From Primorskyibacter flagellatus (GTDB lineage Bacteria; Pseudomonadota; Alphaproteobacteria; Rhodobacterales; Rhodobacteraceae): a stretch of 64,000 nt of DNA. Where the stretch lies: contig NZ_BMFJ01000001.1 in assembly GCF_014638275.1 (NCBI RefSeq), positions 1,724,338 to 1,788,337 of the forward strand, written 5' to 3'. Numbering within the stretch: the first letter of the stretch is position 1; each line of letters opens with the position of its first letter. A model generated the notes under the pieces. That model had not been told where the DNA came from. It made no database searches and was given only the letters and a program-made list of their open reading frames with translations. Below, one piece after another: positions 17,912-26,720 of the stretch. Both the position numbers and the translations under genes were made by a program.

Positions 17912-20538
17912 TCAGCTGCCTCGCGCTGGCGGATGCGGGTCAGAAGGGCGGCGATCTCGGGCCGGCAGGACCCGCAGTTGGTCCCGGCCTGCAGTGCGGC
18001 GCCGACGGCCTCGACCGTGGCGAGCCCTTCGCCCTCCACCGCCTGAACGATGGTGTTCACACCCACGTTGAAGCAGGCGCAAAGCGTCGGGCCGGGATCA
18101 GGGCGATCGGCCGGCGGACGCCCCGAAAGAACGGCGGTGTCCGCGGTGCCGGGCAGTTGTGTGAGGTAGTCACGCATCACCGCCACGGGTTCCGGCGCGA
18201 CAAAGAGTGCGCCGATCAGGCGGCCCTGATCGAACAGGGCGACGCGGGCGGTGCCGCGGGCGGTGTCGATGACGGTCATGGCCTCGGCCTCCGATGCCTG
18301 GAACAATTGTCGGGCGGCTGTCTCCCAGTTGTCAACGGGGGCGCGTCCGGCGAGTTCCATGCGGTAACCGGTGGTGGTGCGGGCCAGCGCCCAGTAATCG
18401 GCATCGGGTGACATCGGGGCGGCGGAGACCGCAAAACCATACCATGCGGCGTCGAACCGGGTCACAGCCGCCACGGCGGCCTTGCTTTCCGGCTGGCCGG
18501 AGACCGGGTCCGTCACCGCGGCGACCAGCGTGTCGATGCGGGCGGAGGGGGCGGTTTCGCCGGTCCAGTGCATCGGGGCAAACACATCGCCGGGGCGCTG
18601 CGCGTCGGTGATGCGGGCACGCAGGATAGCGCTGCCGGTCGGGCTGGTGACCTTTACCAGATCGGCGGCGGAGAGGCCGAGGCGCGCCGCGTCCTCCGGA
18701 TGTATGTCGAGGAAGGGTTCGGCCAGATGCGCGGAGAGACGGGCGCTGAGCGCGGTGCGCGTCATCGTGTGCCACTGGTCACGCAACCGGCCGGTGTTCA
18801 GCCGGAAAGGATAACGGGGACCGGTGCGGGCGGCGGGGGCGCGATGCGTCACCGGTAGCATCCGGGCCTTTCCGTCGGGGTGGTAGAACTGACCATCTGC
18901 GAAAAACCGGCCGCCTTCGCGCGTGGCACTGACGGGCCAGCGGGTCGGGGCGAGCGTGGCGTAAGCGTCGTCATCCAGCCCGCCAAGGCCGGAGATGTCG
19001 AAATCCCGGCCGAACTGCCCGGCAATCCCCGAGAGCGCGGCGTATTCGCGGAAGATCTCGGCCGGGCTCTCGTAGTCGAAGGCAGCGGTCCAGCCCATGC
19101 GGCGCCCGACCTCGGCCAGCATTGCCCAGTCCGGGCGGCTGTGCCCCGGCGCGGGCAGTACCGCACGCTGCCGGCTGATCGTCCGGTCGGAGTTGGTGAC
19201 GGTGCCCTCCTTCTCCGCCCAGGCGGTCGCGGGGAGGAGCACATGCGCCAGCCGCGCGGTGTCGGTCTGCCCGGTCACGTCGCTGACCACCACGAAATCG
19301 CATCCACGGATCGCCGCGCGCACGGCGTCGGCGTCGGGCATGGTAACCGCCGGGTTGGTGTGGATGATCCACAGCGCCTTGATCCGCCCCTCCCCGACCG
19401 CGCGGAACATGTCGACGGCCTTCAGCCCCGGACGGTCGGGCGCCGTCGGGGCCTGCCAGAAATCGCGCACCGCCGTACGATGATCGGCGTTTTCCAGGTC
19501 GAGGTGGCAGGCGAGCATGTTCGCCAGCCCGCCGACCTCGCGCCCCCCCATGGCATTGGGCTGGCCGGTGACGGAGAAAGGCCCCATGCCCGGTTTGCCG
19601 ATCCGGCCCGTCGCGAGGTGGCAGTTGAGGATCGCATTGACCTTGTCGCTGCCTGACGACGACTGGTTCACGCCCTGGCTGAAGACGGTGACGACCTTTT
19701 CCGTGCCGATCCAGAGCCGGGTGAACGCCTCGATCTCCGCCTCGGTCAGTCCTGTGACGGAGGCGTCGGTCGTCGATGCGGCCTCCAGCGTGGGGACGAA
19801 GCCCTCGGTATGGGTCAGGTATGCGCTGTCGACCGCGCCGCTGTCGTGGATGGCGGAGAAGAGGCGGTTGAACAGGGCGACGTCGCTGCCGGGGGCCAAA
19901 GCGAGATGCAGGTCGGCTTCGTCGCAGGTGGCGGTGCGGCGGGGGTCGATGACGACGATCTTCGTGCCCCGCGCCTGACGGGCGGCCAGCAGACGCTGGT
20001 AGAGCACCGGATGGCACCATGCGAGGTTGGAGCCGACGAGCACGACGAGGTCCGCCTCCTCCAGATCCTCGTAGGTGCCCGGCACGGTGTCGGTGCCGAA
20101 AGCGCGGCGGTGCCCGGCGACGGTGGAGGCCATGCAAAGGCGGGAGTTGGTGTCGATGTTAGCCGAGCCGATGAAACCCTTCATCAGCTTGTTCGCGACG
20201 TAGTAGTCCTCCGTCAGCAGCTGGCCGGAGACGTAGAAGGCCGCCGCGTCGGGCCCGTGTTCGTCAATGGTGGCGCGGAAGCGGTCCGCGACCAGTTGCA
20301 GGGCGTCGTCCCAAGGGGTTTCTGTCCCGTTCACAAGCGGCGCGGTCAGGCGGTGACCAAGACCGACGGTTTCCGCCAGCGCGGACCCCTTGGAGCAGAG
20401 CCGTCCGCGGTTCGCCGGATGGTCGGGATCGCCGCGCACGGACAACCCCCCTGCCCCGTCGGGCCGCAGAAGCACGCCGCAGCCGACCCCGCAATAAGGG
20501 CAGGTGGAGCGTGTTTCCGGCAGACCCGACCCGTCCAT
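17908..20538 (-). CDS. nasA: Assimilatory nitrate reductase catalytic subunit NasA
   Basis: Cytoplasmic molybdopterin (bis-MGD) enzyme reducing nitrate to nitrite, 876 aa. The N-terminus carries the [4Fe-4S] ligands CPYCGVGC...LCSKG. The middle is the molybdopterin oxidoreductase domain (SNLAWCHPVLYQRL, GVNQSSSGSDKVNAI, HTNPAVTMPDA). A molydopterin dinucleotide-binding domain covers about 630-740. The C-terminus adds a BFD-like [2Fe-2S] module (CACFNVG...NCGSC) that receives electrons. Start is set at ATG 20538, one base overlapping the nirD stop (TGATG) and placing the first Cys near residue 13. The longer open frame to 20793 overlaps nirD and is rejected. Confidence 0.93.
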   Translation of the reverse strand: MDGSGLPETRSTCPYCGVGCGVLLRPDGAGGLSVRGDPDHPANRGRLCSKGSALAETVGLGHRLTAPLVNGTETPWDDALQLVADRFRATIDEHGPDAAAFYVSGQLLTEDYYVANKLMKGFIGSANIDTNSRLCMASTVAGHRRAFGTDTVPGTYEDLEEADLVVLVGSNLAWCHPVLYQRLLAARQARGTKIVVIDPRRTATCDEADLHLALAPGSDVALFNRLFSAIHDSGAVDSAYLTHTEGFVPTLEAASTTDASVTGLTEAEIEAFTRLWIGTEKVVTVFSQGVNQSSSGSDKVNAILNCHLATGRIGKPGMGPFSVTGQPNAMGGREVGGLANMLACHLDLENADHRTAVRDFWQAPTAPDRPGLKAVDMFRAVGEGRIKALWIIHTNPAVTMPDADAVRAAIRGCDFVVVSDVTGQTDTARLAHVLLPATAWAEKEGTVTNSDRTISRQRAVLPAPGHSRPDWAMLAEVGRRMGWTAAFDYESPAEIFREYAALSGIAGQFGRDFDISGLGGLDDDAYATLAPTRWPVSATREGGRFFADGQFYHPDGKARMLPVTHRAPAARTGPRYPFRLNTGRLRDQWHTMTRTALSARLSAHLAEPFLDIHPEDAARLGLSAADLVKVTSPTGSAILRARITDAQRPGDVFAPMHWTGETAPSARIDTLVAAVTDPVSGQPESKAAVAAVTRFDAAWYGFAVSAAPMSPDADYWALARTTTGYRMELAGRAPVDNWETAARQLFQASEAEAMTVIDTARGTARVALFDQGRLIGALFVAPEPVAVMRDYLTQLPGTADTAVLSGRPPADRPDPGPTLCACFNVGVNTIVQAVEGEGLATVEAVGAALQAGTNCGSCRPEIAALLTRIRQREAAE

Positions 20539-20867
20539 CACGCGACCTTCCGGGCTGTCAGACGGCTGGCGTCGATCAGCACGCGTCCGGCTTCGATCCT
20601 GACCGGGTAAGTCGGGATGGCGGCGTCCTCTCCGATCGCCTGGCCGGTGTTGAGGTCGAAGACCCAGTTGTGCAGAGGGCAGGTGATGCGCTGGCCGTGC
20701 ACGATCCCGTCCGACAGGGGGCCGGCCTTGTGCGGGCACGTGTCCGACGCGGCAAAGACTTCTTCCTCTGCCGTCCGGAAGATGGCCACGCAACCAAGCG
20801 CAGTGCGGATCTTGCGGGCGCCGCGCAGGGGGATGTCCTCAACGGATGCGATGTCGATCCAGCTCAT
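20538..20867 (-). CDS. nirD: Nitrite reductase small subunit NirD (Rieske-type)
   Basis: Small subunit (109 aa) of the NAD(P)H nitrite reductase. It has a Rieske-like fold with both ligand pairs present: DTCPHKAGPLSDG and CPLHNWVFDLNTG (C-x-H and C-x2-H). Start at ATG 20867 overlaps the nirB stop by four bases. E. coli NirD lacks the iron-sulphur ligands, whereas this protein keeps them and should bind a [2Fe-2S] cluster. Confidence 0.92.
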   Translation of the reverse strand: MSWIDIASVEDIPLRGARKIRTALGCVAIFRTAEEEVFAASDTCPHKAGPLSDGIVHGQRITCPLHNWVFDLNTGQAIGEDAAIPTYPVRIEAGRVLIDASRLTARKVA

Positions 20868-23305
20868 TCTGCGGCCTCCAGGGTCAGGTCGGCAAGGGGC
20901 TGGTAGGCGGCGGGCTTCGCCGCGTGTTCCGCCCAGGGGTCCTTGCGGTAGATGGATTGCGACAGCTCGAACCGTTCGATCAGGGCTGCGCGGGACTCGC
21001 GATCGGTGACAACCTTCTCCTTCACCCAGTCGAGACCAACCTTCGCGACCCACTTGTAGGGCCGGTCGAGGTACTTGGCGTTCTCGCGGTAGAGCTGGAC
21101 GAAGGCGATGGTGAGGTCGATGGCCTCCTGCTCCGTCGGGACATCGGCCAGCCGCTCGGTCTCCTTCAGGTCCATGCCCGCCGCCCCGGCGACGCCGACC
21201 TGATAACCGGAGTCCACGCAGATCACGCCCACGTCCTTGCAGGTCGCCTCCGCACAGTTCCTCGGGCAACCGGACACGGCCAGCTTGACCTTGTGCGGCG
21301 TCCACGATCCCCAGAGCGCCTTTTCCAGCTTGATCCCGAGACCGGTCGAATCCTGCGTGCCAAATCGGCAATGATCCGATCCGACACAGGTCTTCACCGT
21401 GCGCAGACCCTTGGAGTAAGCATGGCCGGACACAAGCCCCGCCTCGTTCAGATCGGCCCAGATCGCGGGCAGGTCCTCTCCCCGGATGCCAAGCAGGTCG
21501 ATGCGCTGGCCGCCGGTGACCTTGACGGTCTTTGCATTGTATTTCTCCGCCGCGTCGGCGATGGCGCGCAGTTCACCGGCGGTGGTCACGCCGCCCCACA
21601 TGCGCGGCACGACGGAGAAGGTGCCGTCCTTCTGGATGTTGGCGTGCTTGCGTTCGTTAACAAAGCGGCTCTGCGGGTCGTCGCGGTATTCCAGCGGCCA
21701 GTCGGCGAGCAGGTAGAAGTTGACCGCGGGACGGCAGGAATGGCAGCCGTTGCGAGTCTTCCAGCCCAGCTCCTGCCAGACGGCCTCCTGCGATTTCAGG
21801 GGCTTGGTCTTGATCAGGCGGCGGACGTCCTCATGCGTCAGATCGGTGCAGCCGCACATGGGCTGCGCGGTCGGTGCGGCATAGTCGTCGCCAAGCGTGA
21901 CCTGAAGCAGTTGTTCGACCAACCCGGTGCATGTCCCGCAGGACGCGCTTGCCTTTGTTTTGGCCCTGACCGCGCCAAGGTCGGGTGCACCGCCCTGAAT
22001 TGCCTCGACGATAGTACCCTTGCAGACGCCGTTGCAGCCACAGATCTCCGCATCAGGCGGCAAGGCTGCAACGGCTGACAGAGGGTCCGCGGAGGCGCCC
22101 CCCTGAGCCGCCGGACCGAAGATCAGCGTATCGCGCATCTCCTCGATGGACGATCCGTCCTTGATGAGGCTGTAGAACCATGCGCCATCGGCGGTGTCGC
22201 CGTACATGACGGCACCGATCAGGCGGTCGCCCTCGATCACCAGACGCTTGTAAACGCCCCGGGCCGGATCGCGGAAGACGATATCCTCGCGCCCCTCCCC
22301 TTCGGCAAAATCACCAGCGGAGAACAGGTCGCAGCCCGTCACCTTCAACTTGGTCGACACCTCGCGGTTGACGAATGCCGCCTCCTCGCCCGCCAGCGTC
22401 CTCGCCAGCACCTTCGCCTGATCGTAAAGCGGGGCGACGAGGCCAAAGATCGCGCCGTCGAATTCCACGCATTCCCCGAGCGCGAGGATATCCGGGTCCG
22501 AGGTCACCATCTGCGCGTCGACGTGGATGCCCTTGCCGACCGCCAGCCCGGCTTCCTGCGCCAGCTTCACGTTCGGACGGATGCCGACGGCCATGACCAG
22601 CAGGTCGCAGGGCAGTTCGGTGCCGTCATCCAGCAGCAGCGCGCGGGCGTGGCCCTGATCGTCGGCAAGGATCTCCTTGGAATTCGCGCGGCAGAGGACC
22701 TTGATCCCCTTCGCCTCGAGCGACTTCTTCAGCAGGTAGCCGGCCGCTTCGTCCAGCTGACGTTCCATCAGGTGGCCCATGATGTGCACCACGGTGACGT
22801 CGACGCCCTGCGCCGCCATGCCCGCCGCCGCCTCCAGTCCTAGCAGGCCGCCGCCGATCACCACGGCCTTCGCACCGGGGCGCGCGCCGAGGGACATCAT
22901 GCGTTCTGTATCCTCGAGGTCGCGGTAGGGGATCACGCCGGGAAGGTCGTGCCCCGGAAGCGGGATCATGAAGGGGTTGGACCCGGTGCCGAAGACCAGC
23001 TTGTCATAGGGAACTTCGCCCTTCTCGCCAACGACGACCTTCCGGGCCCGATCCACGGCGATCACCTTTTCCCCGAACCGGCAGTTGATGCCGTTGTCGG
23101 TGTAGAAGGCGTCGTCGTGGGTCACGATCTGTTCGTAGGTCTTTTCGCCTGCCAGAACCGGGGACAGCATGAGGCGGTTGTAGTTGCCCCGTGGTTCCGC
23201 GTTGAACAGGGTGATGTTCCAGTTATCGGGCGCTGTGTCGAGCAGATGCTCGATCGCCCGGCCCGAGGCCATGCCGGCCCCGATGATGACGAGGTTGCGG
23301 GTCAT
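20864..23305 (-). CDS. nirB: NAD(P)H nitrite reductase large subunit NirB
   Basis: Six-electron reduction of nitrite to ammonium, 813 aa. The N-terminal FAD/NAD domains include VIIGAGMASGRAIEHLL and GGGLLGLEAAAGMAAQG. Two BFD-like [2Fe-2S] regions follow (CGCNGVCKG...CGTC and CGCTDLTHED...CHSC). The sirohaem/[4Fe-4S] domain has the ligand set CVGSDHC (C-x5-C) and GCPRNCAEA (C-x3-C). It needs sirohaem from the CysG-like protein at the operon end. It overlaps the globin stop upstream and the nirD start downstream by four bases each. Confidence 0.94.
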   Translation of the reverse strand: MTRNLVIIGAGMASGRAIEHLLDTAPDNWNITLFNAEPRGNYNRLMLSPVLAGEKTYEQIVTHDDAFYTDNGINCRFGEKVIAVDRARKVVVGEKGEVPYDKLVFGTGSNPFMIPLPGHDLPGVIPYRDLEDTERMMSLGARPGAKAVVIGGGLLGLEAAAGMAAQGVDVTVVHIMGHLMERQLDEAAGYLLKKSLEAKGIKVLCRANSKEILADDQGHARALLLDDGTELPCDLLVMAVGIRPNVKLAQEAGLAVGKGIHVDAQMVTSDPDILALGECVEFDGAIFGLVAPLYDQAKVLARTLAGEEAAFVNREVSTKLKVTGCDLFSAGDFAEGEGREDIVFRDPARGVYKRLVIEGDRLIGAVMYGDTADGAWFYSLIKDGSSIEEMRDTLIFGPAAQGGASADPLSAVAALPPDAEICGCNGVCKGTIVEAIQGGAPDLGAVRAKTKASASCGTCTGLVEQLLQVTLGDDYAAPTAQPMCGCTDLTHEDVRRLIKTKPLKSQEAVWQELGWKTRNGCHSCRPAVNFYLLADWPLEYRDDPQSRFVNERKHANIQKDGTFSVVPRMWGGVTTAGELRAIADAAEKYNAKTVKVTGGQRIDLLGIRGEDLPAIWADLNEAGLVSGHAYSKGLRTVKTCVGSDHCRFGTQDSTGLGIKLEKALWGSWTPHKVKLAVSGCPRNCAEATCKDVGVICVDSGYQVGVAGAAGMDLKETERLADVPTEQEAIDLTIAFVQLYRENAKYLDRPYKWVAKVGLDWVKEKVVTDRESRAALIERFELSQSIYRKDPWAEHAAKPAAYQPLADLTLEAAE

Positions 23306-23724
23306 GCCTTTTCCTCCCCGTAGGCGGCCGAGATCATGGCGCCGGACAGGGCGCCGTAGGCGGTGAGCCAGGCGGAGCGGACGTCCGGCGTGAAGGCATC
23401 ACCCAGGCCCTTCTCAAGCGTGCGGATGAGGGAGGCGCCGACGGCTCCGTAGTGCTCCGGCTCAACCCCGTAGGTGACATGCTTGCGGGCAAGGTCCTCG
23501 GCCGCAGGAAGGATCGCGGGCAGATCGCGCAGGCCGTTCACGACCACAGCGAGCGTGCCCATGAGCTTGATCCCCTGCTCTTTCATGTCCGTCTTCGCAA
23601 ACAGCGGCTGCACTTCGGGTGCGGTTTCGAACAGGTCGGCGTAGAAGATCTCCGCCGCGGCTTCGCGGATCGGGACAACCTGGTTGAAGCTGTCCTGAAC
23701 GCGGGAAATGGTCGTGTCGTCCAT
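23302..23724 (-). CDS. Single-domain bacterial haemoglobin (globin)
   Basis: 140-aa globin of the Vitreoscilla/flavohaemoglobin globin type without a reductase domain. LARKHVTYGVEPEHYGAVG carries the proximal (F8) histidine and the GV-EHY motif of this group. The N-terminal helix (SFNQVVPIREAAAEIFYADLFE) and the CD-region Phe (VQPLFAKTD) are also in place. ATG 23724 is chosen because GGAG lies eight bases upstream; GTG 23733 would add three residues. It lies between the nitrate transporter ATPase and nirB with tight spacing. A role in scavenging NO formed during nitrite reduction, or in delivering electrons, is plausible but not shown. Confidence 0.85.
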   Translation of the reverse strand: MDDTTISRVQDSFNQVVPIREAAAEIFYADLFETAPEVQPLFAKTDMKEQGIKLMGTLAVVVNGLRDLPAILPAAEDLARKHVTYGVEPEHYGAVGASLIRTLEKGLGDAFTPDVRSAWLTAYGALSGAMISAAYGEEKA

Positions 23725-23729
23725 ACCTC

Positions 23730-25430
23730 TCACTCCGCTGCAATCGCCCGGGGGGCGGTTTTCGGTTTCGGCTTTGCGCCGTGCTCGTATTCCTCCAGGA
23801 AATCGAGAACCTCCTGGCGGTAGGCGTAGTAATCGGGGTGCTCCAGCAGCGCCTTGCGGGTGCGCGGGCGCGGCAGGTCGACGTCGACGATCTTGCCGAT
23901 CGTGGCCTGCGGTCCGTTGGTCATCATGACCACGCGGTCGGCCAGCAGGATCGCCTCGTCGACATCATGGGTGACGCAGATCGCGGTGACCTTGGTGCGG
24001 GACCAGACCTCCATGAGCACCTCCTGAAGCTCCCATCTCGTCAGGCTGTCCAGCATGCCGAAGGGTTCGTCCAGCAGCAGCAGTTTCGGGGACAGGGAGA
24101 AGGCGCGCGCGATGCCGACGCGCTGCTTCATGCCGTTCGACATATCGGCCGCCGACTTGTCCATCGCGTCGCCGAGGCCGACCCGTTCGAGGTAGTAGTC
24201 CACAACATCCTGACGTTCAGCGCGGGAGGCGCGGGGATAAACCTTTTCGACACCGATCGCGACATTTTCGCGGGCTGTCAGCCAGGGGAAGAGGTTGGGC
24301 GACTGGAAGACCACCGCGCGTTCCGGGTCGGCGCCCTGCACGTCGTACCCGTCGAGCTTGATGACGCCCTGAGAGATGTCGTTCAGACCAGCGACCATGG
24401 TCAGCACGGTGGACTTGCCGCAGCCGGAGTGACCGATGAGCGAGATGAATTCGCCCCGGTCGAGCTTGATGTTGAAGTCCTCCACCACGGTCAGCGGGCC
24501 CTTCGGCGTCGGGTAGACCTTGTGCAGGTTCTCGAAGCTCAGATAGCGCTGGTCGATCAGTCCCTTCTGGGCGTCCGCCACGGCGGCGGGCAGCGCGGGG
24601 TCGGTGTCGTGGGTGTGCTGCGGGCGGATGTCCGGCAGGCGGCGCGATCCTTCGGGGCGTGCGCCGATGCCGACGTCCATCAGGTAGTTGGTGACGCGGG
24701 CACGCAGGGCCTTGAACGTGTCGTCGTGGTTCATCGCGGAGCGGTCGCGCGGGCGGGACATGGAGACGCGGAATTCCTCGCCCAGGGACCCGTCGGGGTT
24801 CAGCGCGATGATCCGGTCGGCCAGCAGGATCGCCTCGTCCACGTCATTGGTGATGAGAACGCAGGTCTTGCGGTCGGCTTCCCAGATGCGTTCGATCTCC
24901 TCCGCCAGGTTGGCGCGGGTCAGCGCGTCGAGCGCGGAGAGCGGTTCGTCCAGCAGCAGGACCTCGGGGTTCATGGCCAGCGCGCGGGCGACGTTGACGC
25001 GCTGGCGCATCCCGCCCGACAGTTCCGCCGGACGGCGGGCGGTGGCATGGGACAGGCCAACCATGTCGATGTAGTGCGCGACCTTCGCGGCCCGCTCGTC
25101 CCTGGACAGGCCGGGGAAGAGGGTATCCACGGCCAGCCCGACATTGCCGGCCACGGTCAACCAAGGCATGAGGGAATAGTTCTGGAAGATCACCCCCCGC
25201 TCCGGCCCCGGCCCGGCGACGGGCTTGCCGCGAAAGACGACTTCACCCTTCGTCGGCGCGGTCAGACCTGCCATCAGGTTGATGAGCGTGGTCTTCCCGG
25301 TGCCCGAAAAGCCCAGCACGACGAGGAATTCCCCCTCCTCCACCTTCAGGTCGATGTCCCTGAGCACGTGGGACGCGGAGGTGCCCTGGCCGTAGGACTT
25401 CGAAACGGATTTGAATTCGATCACTGACAT
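23730..25430 (-). CDS. Nitrate ABC transporter ATP-binding protein, tandem NrtC/NrtD-type fusion
   Basis: 566 aa with two complete ABC ATPase domains. Domain 1 (about 1-250) has GFSGTGKTT, LSGGMRQRVNVARAL and LLLDEPLSALD. Domain 2 (about 295-550) has GHSGCGKST, a variant signature MSNGMKQRVGIARAF and LLLDEPFGMLD. Nitrate importers often use two different ATPases, NrtC and NrtD; here both are on one chain, and the large C-terminal NrtA-like regulatory domain of cyanobacterial NrtC is absent. The linker (about 250-290) is charged and likely disordered. It overlaps the globin gene region and lies 43 bases after nrtB. Confidence 0.9.
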   Translation of the reverse strand: MSVIEFKSVSKSYGQGTSASHVLRDIDLKVEEGEFLVVLGFSGTGKTTLINLMAGLTAPTKGEVVFRGKPVAGPGPERGVIFQNYSLMPWLTVAGNVGLAVDTLFPGLSRDERAAKVAHYIDMVGLSHATARRPAELSGGMRQRVNVARALAMNPEVLLLDEPLSALDALTRANLAEEIERIWEADRKTCVLITNDVDEAILLADRIIALNPDGSLGEEFRVSMSRPRDRSAMNHDDTFKALRARVTNYLMDVGIGARPEGSRRLPDIRPQHTHDTDPALPAAVADAQKGLIDQRYLSFENLHKVYPTPKGPLTVVEDFNIKLDRGEFISLIGHSGCGKSTVLTMVAGLNDISQGVIKLDGYDVQGADPERAVVFQSPNLFPWLTARENVAIGVEKVYPRASRAERQDVVDYYLERVGLGDAMDKSAADMSNGMKQRVGIARAFSLSPKLLLLDEPFGMLDSLTRWELQEVLMEVWSRTKVTAICVTHDVDEAILLADRVVMMTNGPQATIGKIVDVDLPRPRTRKALLEHPDYYAYRQEVLDFLEEYEHGAKPKPKTAPRAIAAE

Positions 25431-25473
25431 GGCGTGTCCTTTCTGCGCGACCGCCTGGCCGGCGTGGGGCCGG

Positions 25474-26556
25474 TTAGCGGTTGTTGGAGAAGGTGAAGAG
25501 CGATTGCAGCGCGAACATCACCCGGTCGAGCAGGAAGCCGATGATGCCGATGGTGAAGACGGCGACCATGATCCGCGCGAGCGAGGAGGAGGAGCCGTTC
25601 TGGAATTCGTCCCAGACGAATTTCCCGAGGCCCGGGTTCTGCGCCAGCATCTCGGCGGCGATCAGCACCATCCAGCCCACGCCGAGCGACAGGCGCAGAC
25701 CGGTGAAGATCAGCGGCAGGGCGGAGGGTAGGACCAGCCGGGTGATCTTGGTCCAGGTGGTCATCTTCAGCACCTTGGAGACGTTGACGAGATCCTTGTC
25801 GATAGAGGCCACGCCAAGCGCGGTGTTGATGAGCGTCGGCCAGAGGGAGCAGAGCGTGACGGTGATCGCGGAGATCAGGAAGGACTTGGCGAACCAGCCG
25901 TCGTTGGTGACGTAGACGGCAGACACGACCATGGTCACGATCGGCAGCCAGGCCAGCGGGCTGACCGGCTTGAAGATCTGGATCAGCGGGTTCAGCGCGG
26001 CGTTGGCGGTCTGCGACAGACCCGCGGCGATGCCAAGCGGGACCGCGACGGCGGTGGCGATCACGAAGCCGAAGAAAACCGTCTTGATGGAGGTCCAGAT
26101 CTGTTCGTAGTAGCTCGGCGCGCCGGTGTAGGCGACAGTCTTGACCTCGTCCGCGCGGCCGGCGTCGATCAGCTTCTGGTTGCGCTGCGCGACCATGGCG
26201 TCGAACTTGGCGCGTTTCTCGCCCTTGGCGATGGCGTCCCGGTGCAGGTTCTCCATCTCCGTCCAGACCTCGGCCGGGCCGGGTACGGCACCGAGAGATG
26301 TCTGCACGCGCGGGGCCAGCGAGGCCCAGAGCATCAGGAAAATGGCGATGGCGATCAGCGGCACGGCAAGCAGGCGCCAGACCTCTTTCATCTGGGTGCG
26401 GGGGTTGTCACCGGCGGCGGCCTTGACGAGGGGCGTCACCCAGGGAAGGCCCAGGACCTGCAGCCATTTGTCGGCGGCATTGATCCGGGTGAAGAGCCGC
26501 GCGCGACGCGCTTCGCGGTCGGCAGAGGCGGCGAAATTCGGGTCGACGGTGGTCAT
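25474..26556 (-). CDS. nrtB: Nitrate ABC transporter permease NrtB
   Basis: Inner-membrane permease of the nitrate/cyanate/sulfonate family, 360 aa. A first membrane segment lies at about 68-87. A long, charged cytoplasmic or periplasmic insert (about 95-160) is followed by a BPD_transp_1 core with the EAA loop DLVNVSKVLKMTTWTKITRLVLPSA and terminal membrane helices. The insert makes it longer than cyanobacterial NrtB (about 280 aa). Gene order nrtA-nrtB-nrtC/D is standard. Confidence 0.9.
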   Translation of the reverse strand: MTTVDPNFAASADREARRARLFTRINAADKWLQVLGLPWVTPLVKAAAGDNPRTQMKEVWRLLAVPLIAIAIFLMLWASLAPRVQTSLGAVPGPAEVWTEMENLHRDAIAKGEKRAKFDAMVAQRNQKLIDAGRADEVKTVAYTGAPSYYEQIWTSIKTVFFGFVIATAVAVPLGIAAGLSQTANAALNPLIQIFKPVSPLAWLPIVTMVVSAVYVTNDGWFAKSFLISAITVTLCSLWPTLINTALGVASIDKDLVNVSKVLKMTTWTKITRLVLPSALPLIFTGLRLSLGVGWMVLIAAEMLAQNPGLGKFVWDEFQNGSSSSLARIMVAVFTIGIIGFLLDRVMFALQSLFTFSNNR

Positions 26557-26581
26557 TCGGTTGCTCCTAAGCGGTTCAGGC

Positions 26582-26715
26582 CCCTCACCCCGGCCCTCTC
26601 ATCCGGGGGGAGAGGGGGCGGCAGCGTGGCCGCCAGTGCCCTTGCCGGGCGAAGGTGAAAGCGTTCGTGTTCAGTGCGAGGCCCTCTCCCCCGCGGGGCA
26701 GAGGGGTGGGGTGAG
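26582..26715. repeat. Paired palindromic repeat between nrtA and nrtB
   Basis: Left unit 26582-26617 and right unit 26681-26715 are near inverse copies of each other (CCTCACCCCGGCCCTCTC against GAGGGGTGGGGTGAG with AGAGGG cores). Each also contains its own short hairpin, so the transcript could fold into one long stem. Such C/T-rich units built around CCCTCTCCCC are common dispersed extragenic repeats in proteobacteria. Position within the operon suggests transcript processing or partial termination, lowering permease relative to binding protein. Confidence 0.65.
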
Positions 26716-26720
26716 ATGCG

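Noticed and set aside
20539..20793. Extended N-terminus for NasA
   Set aside because: This stretch overlaps nirD in another frame and gives Arg-rich nonsense; the [4Fe-4S] motif begins right after ATG 20538.
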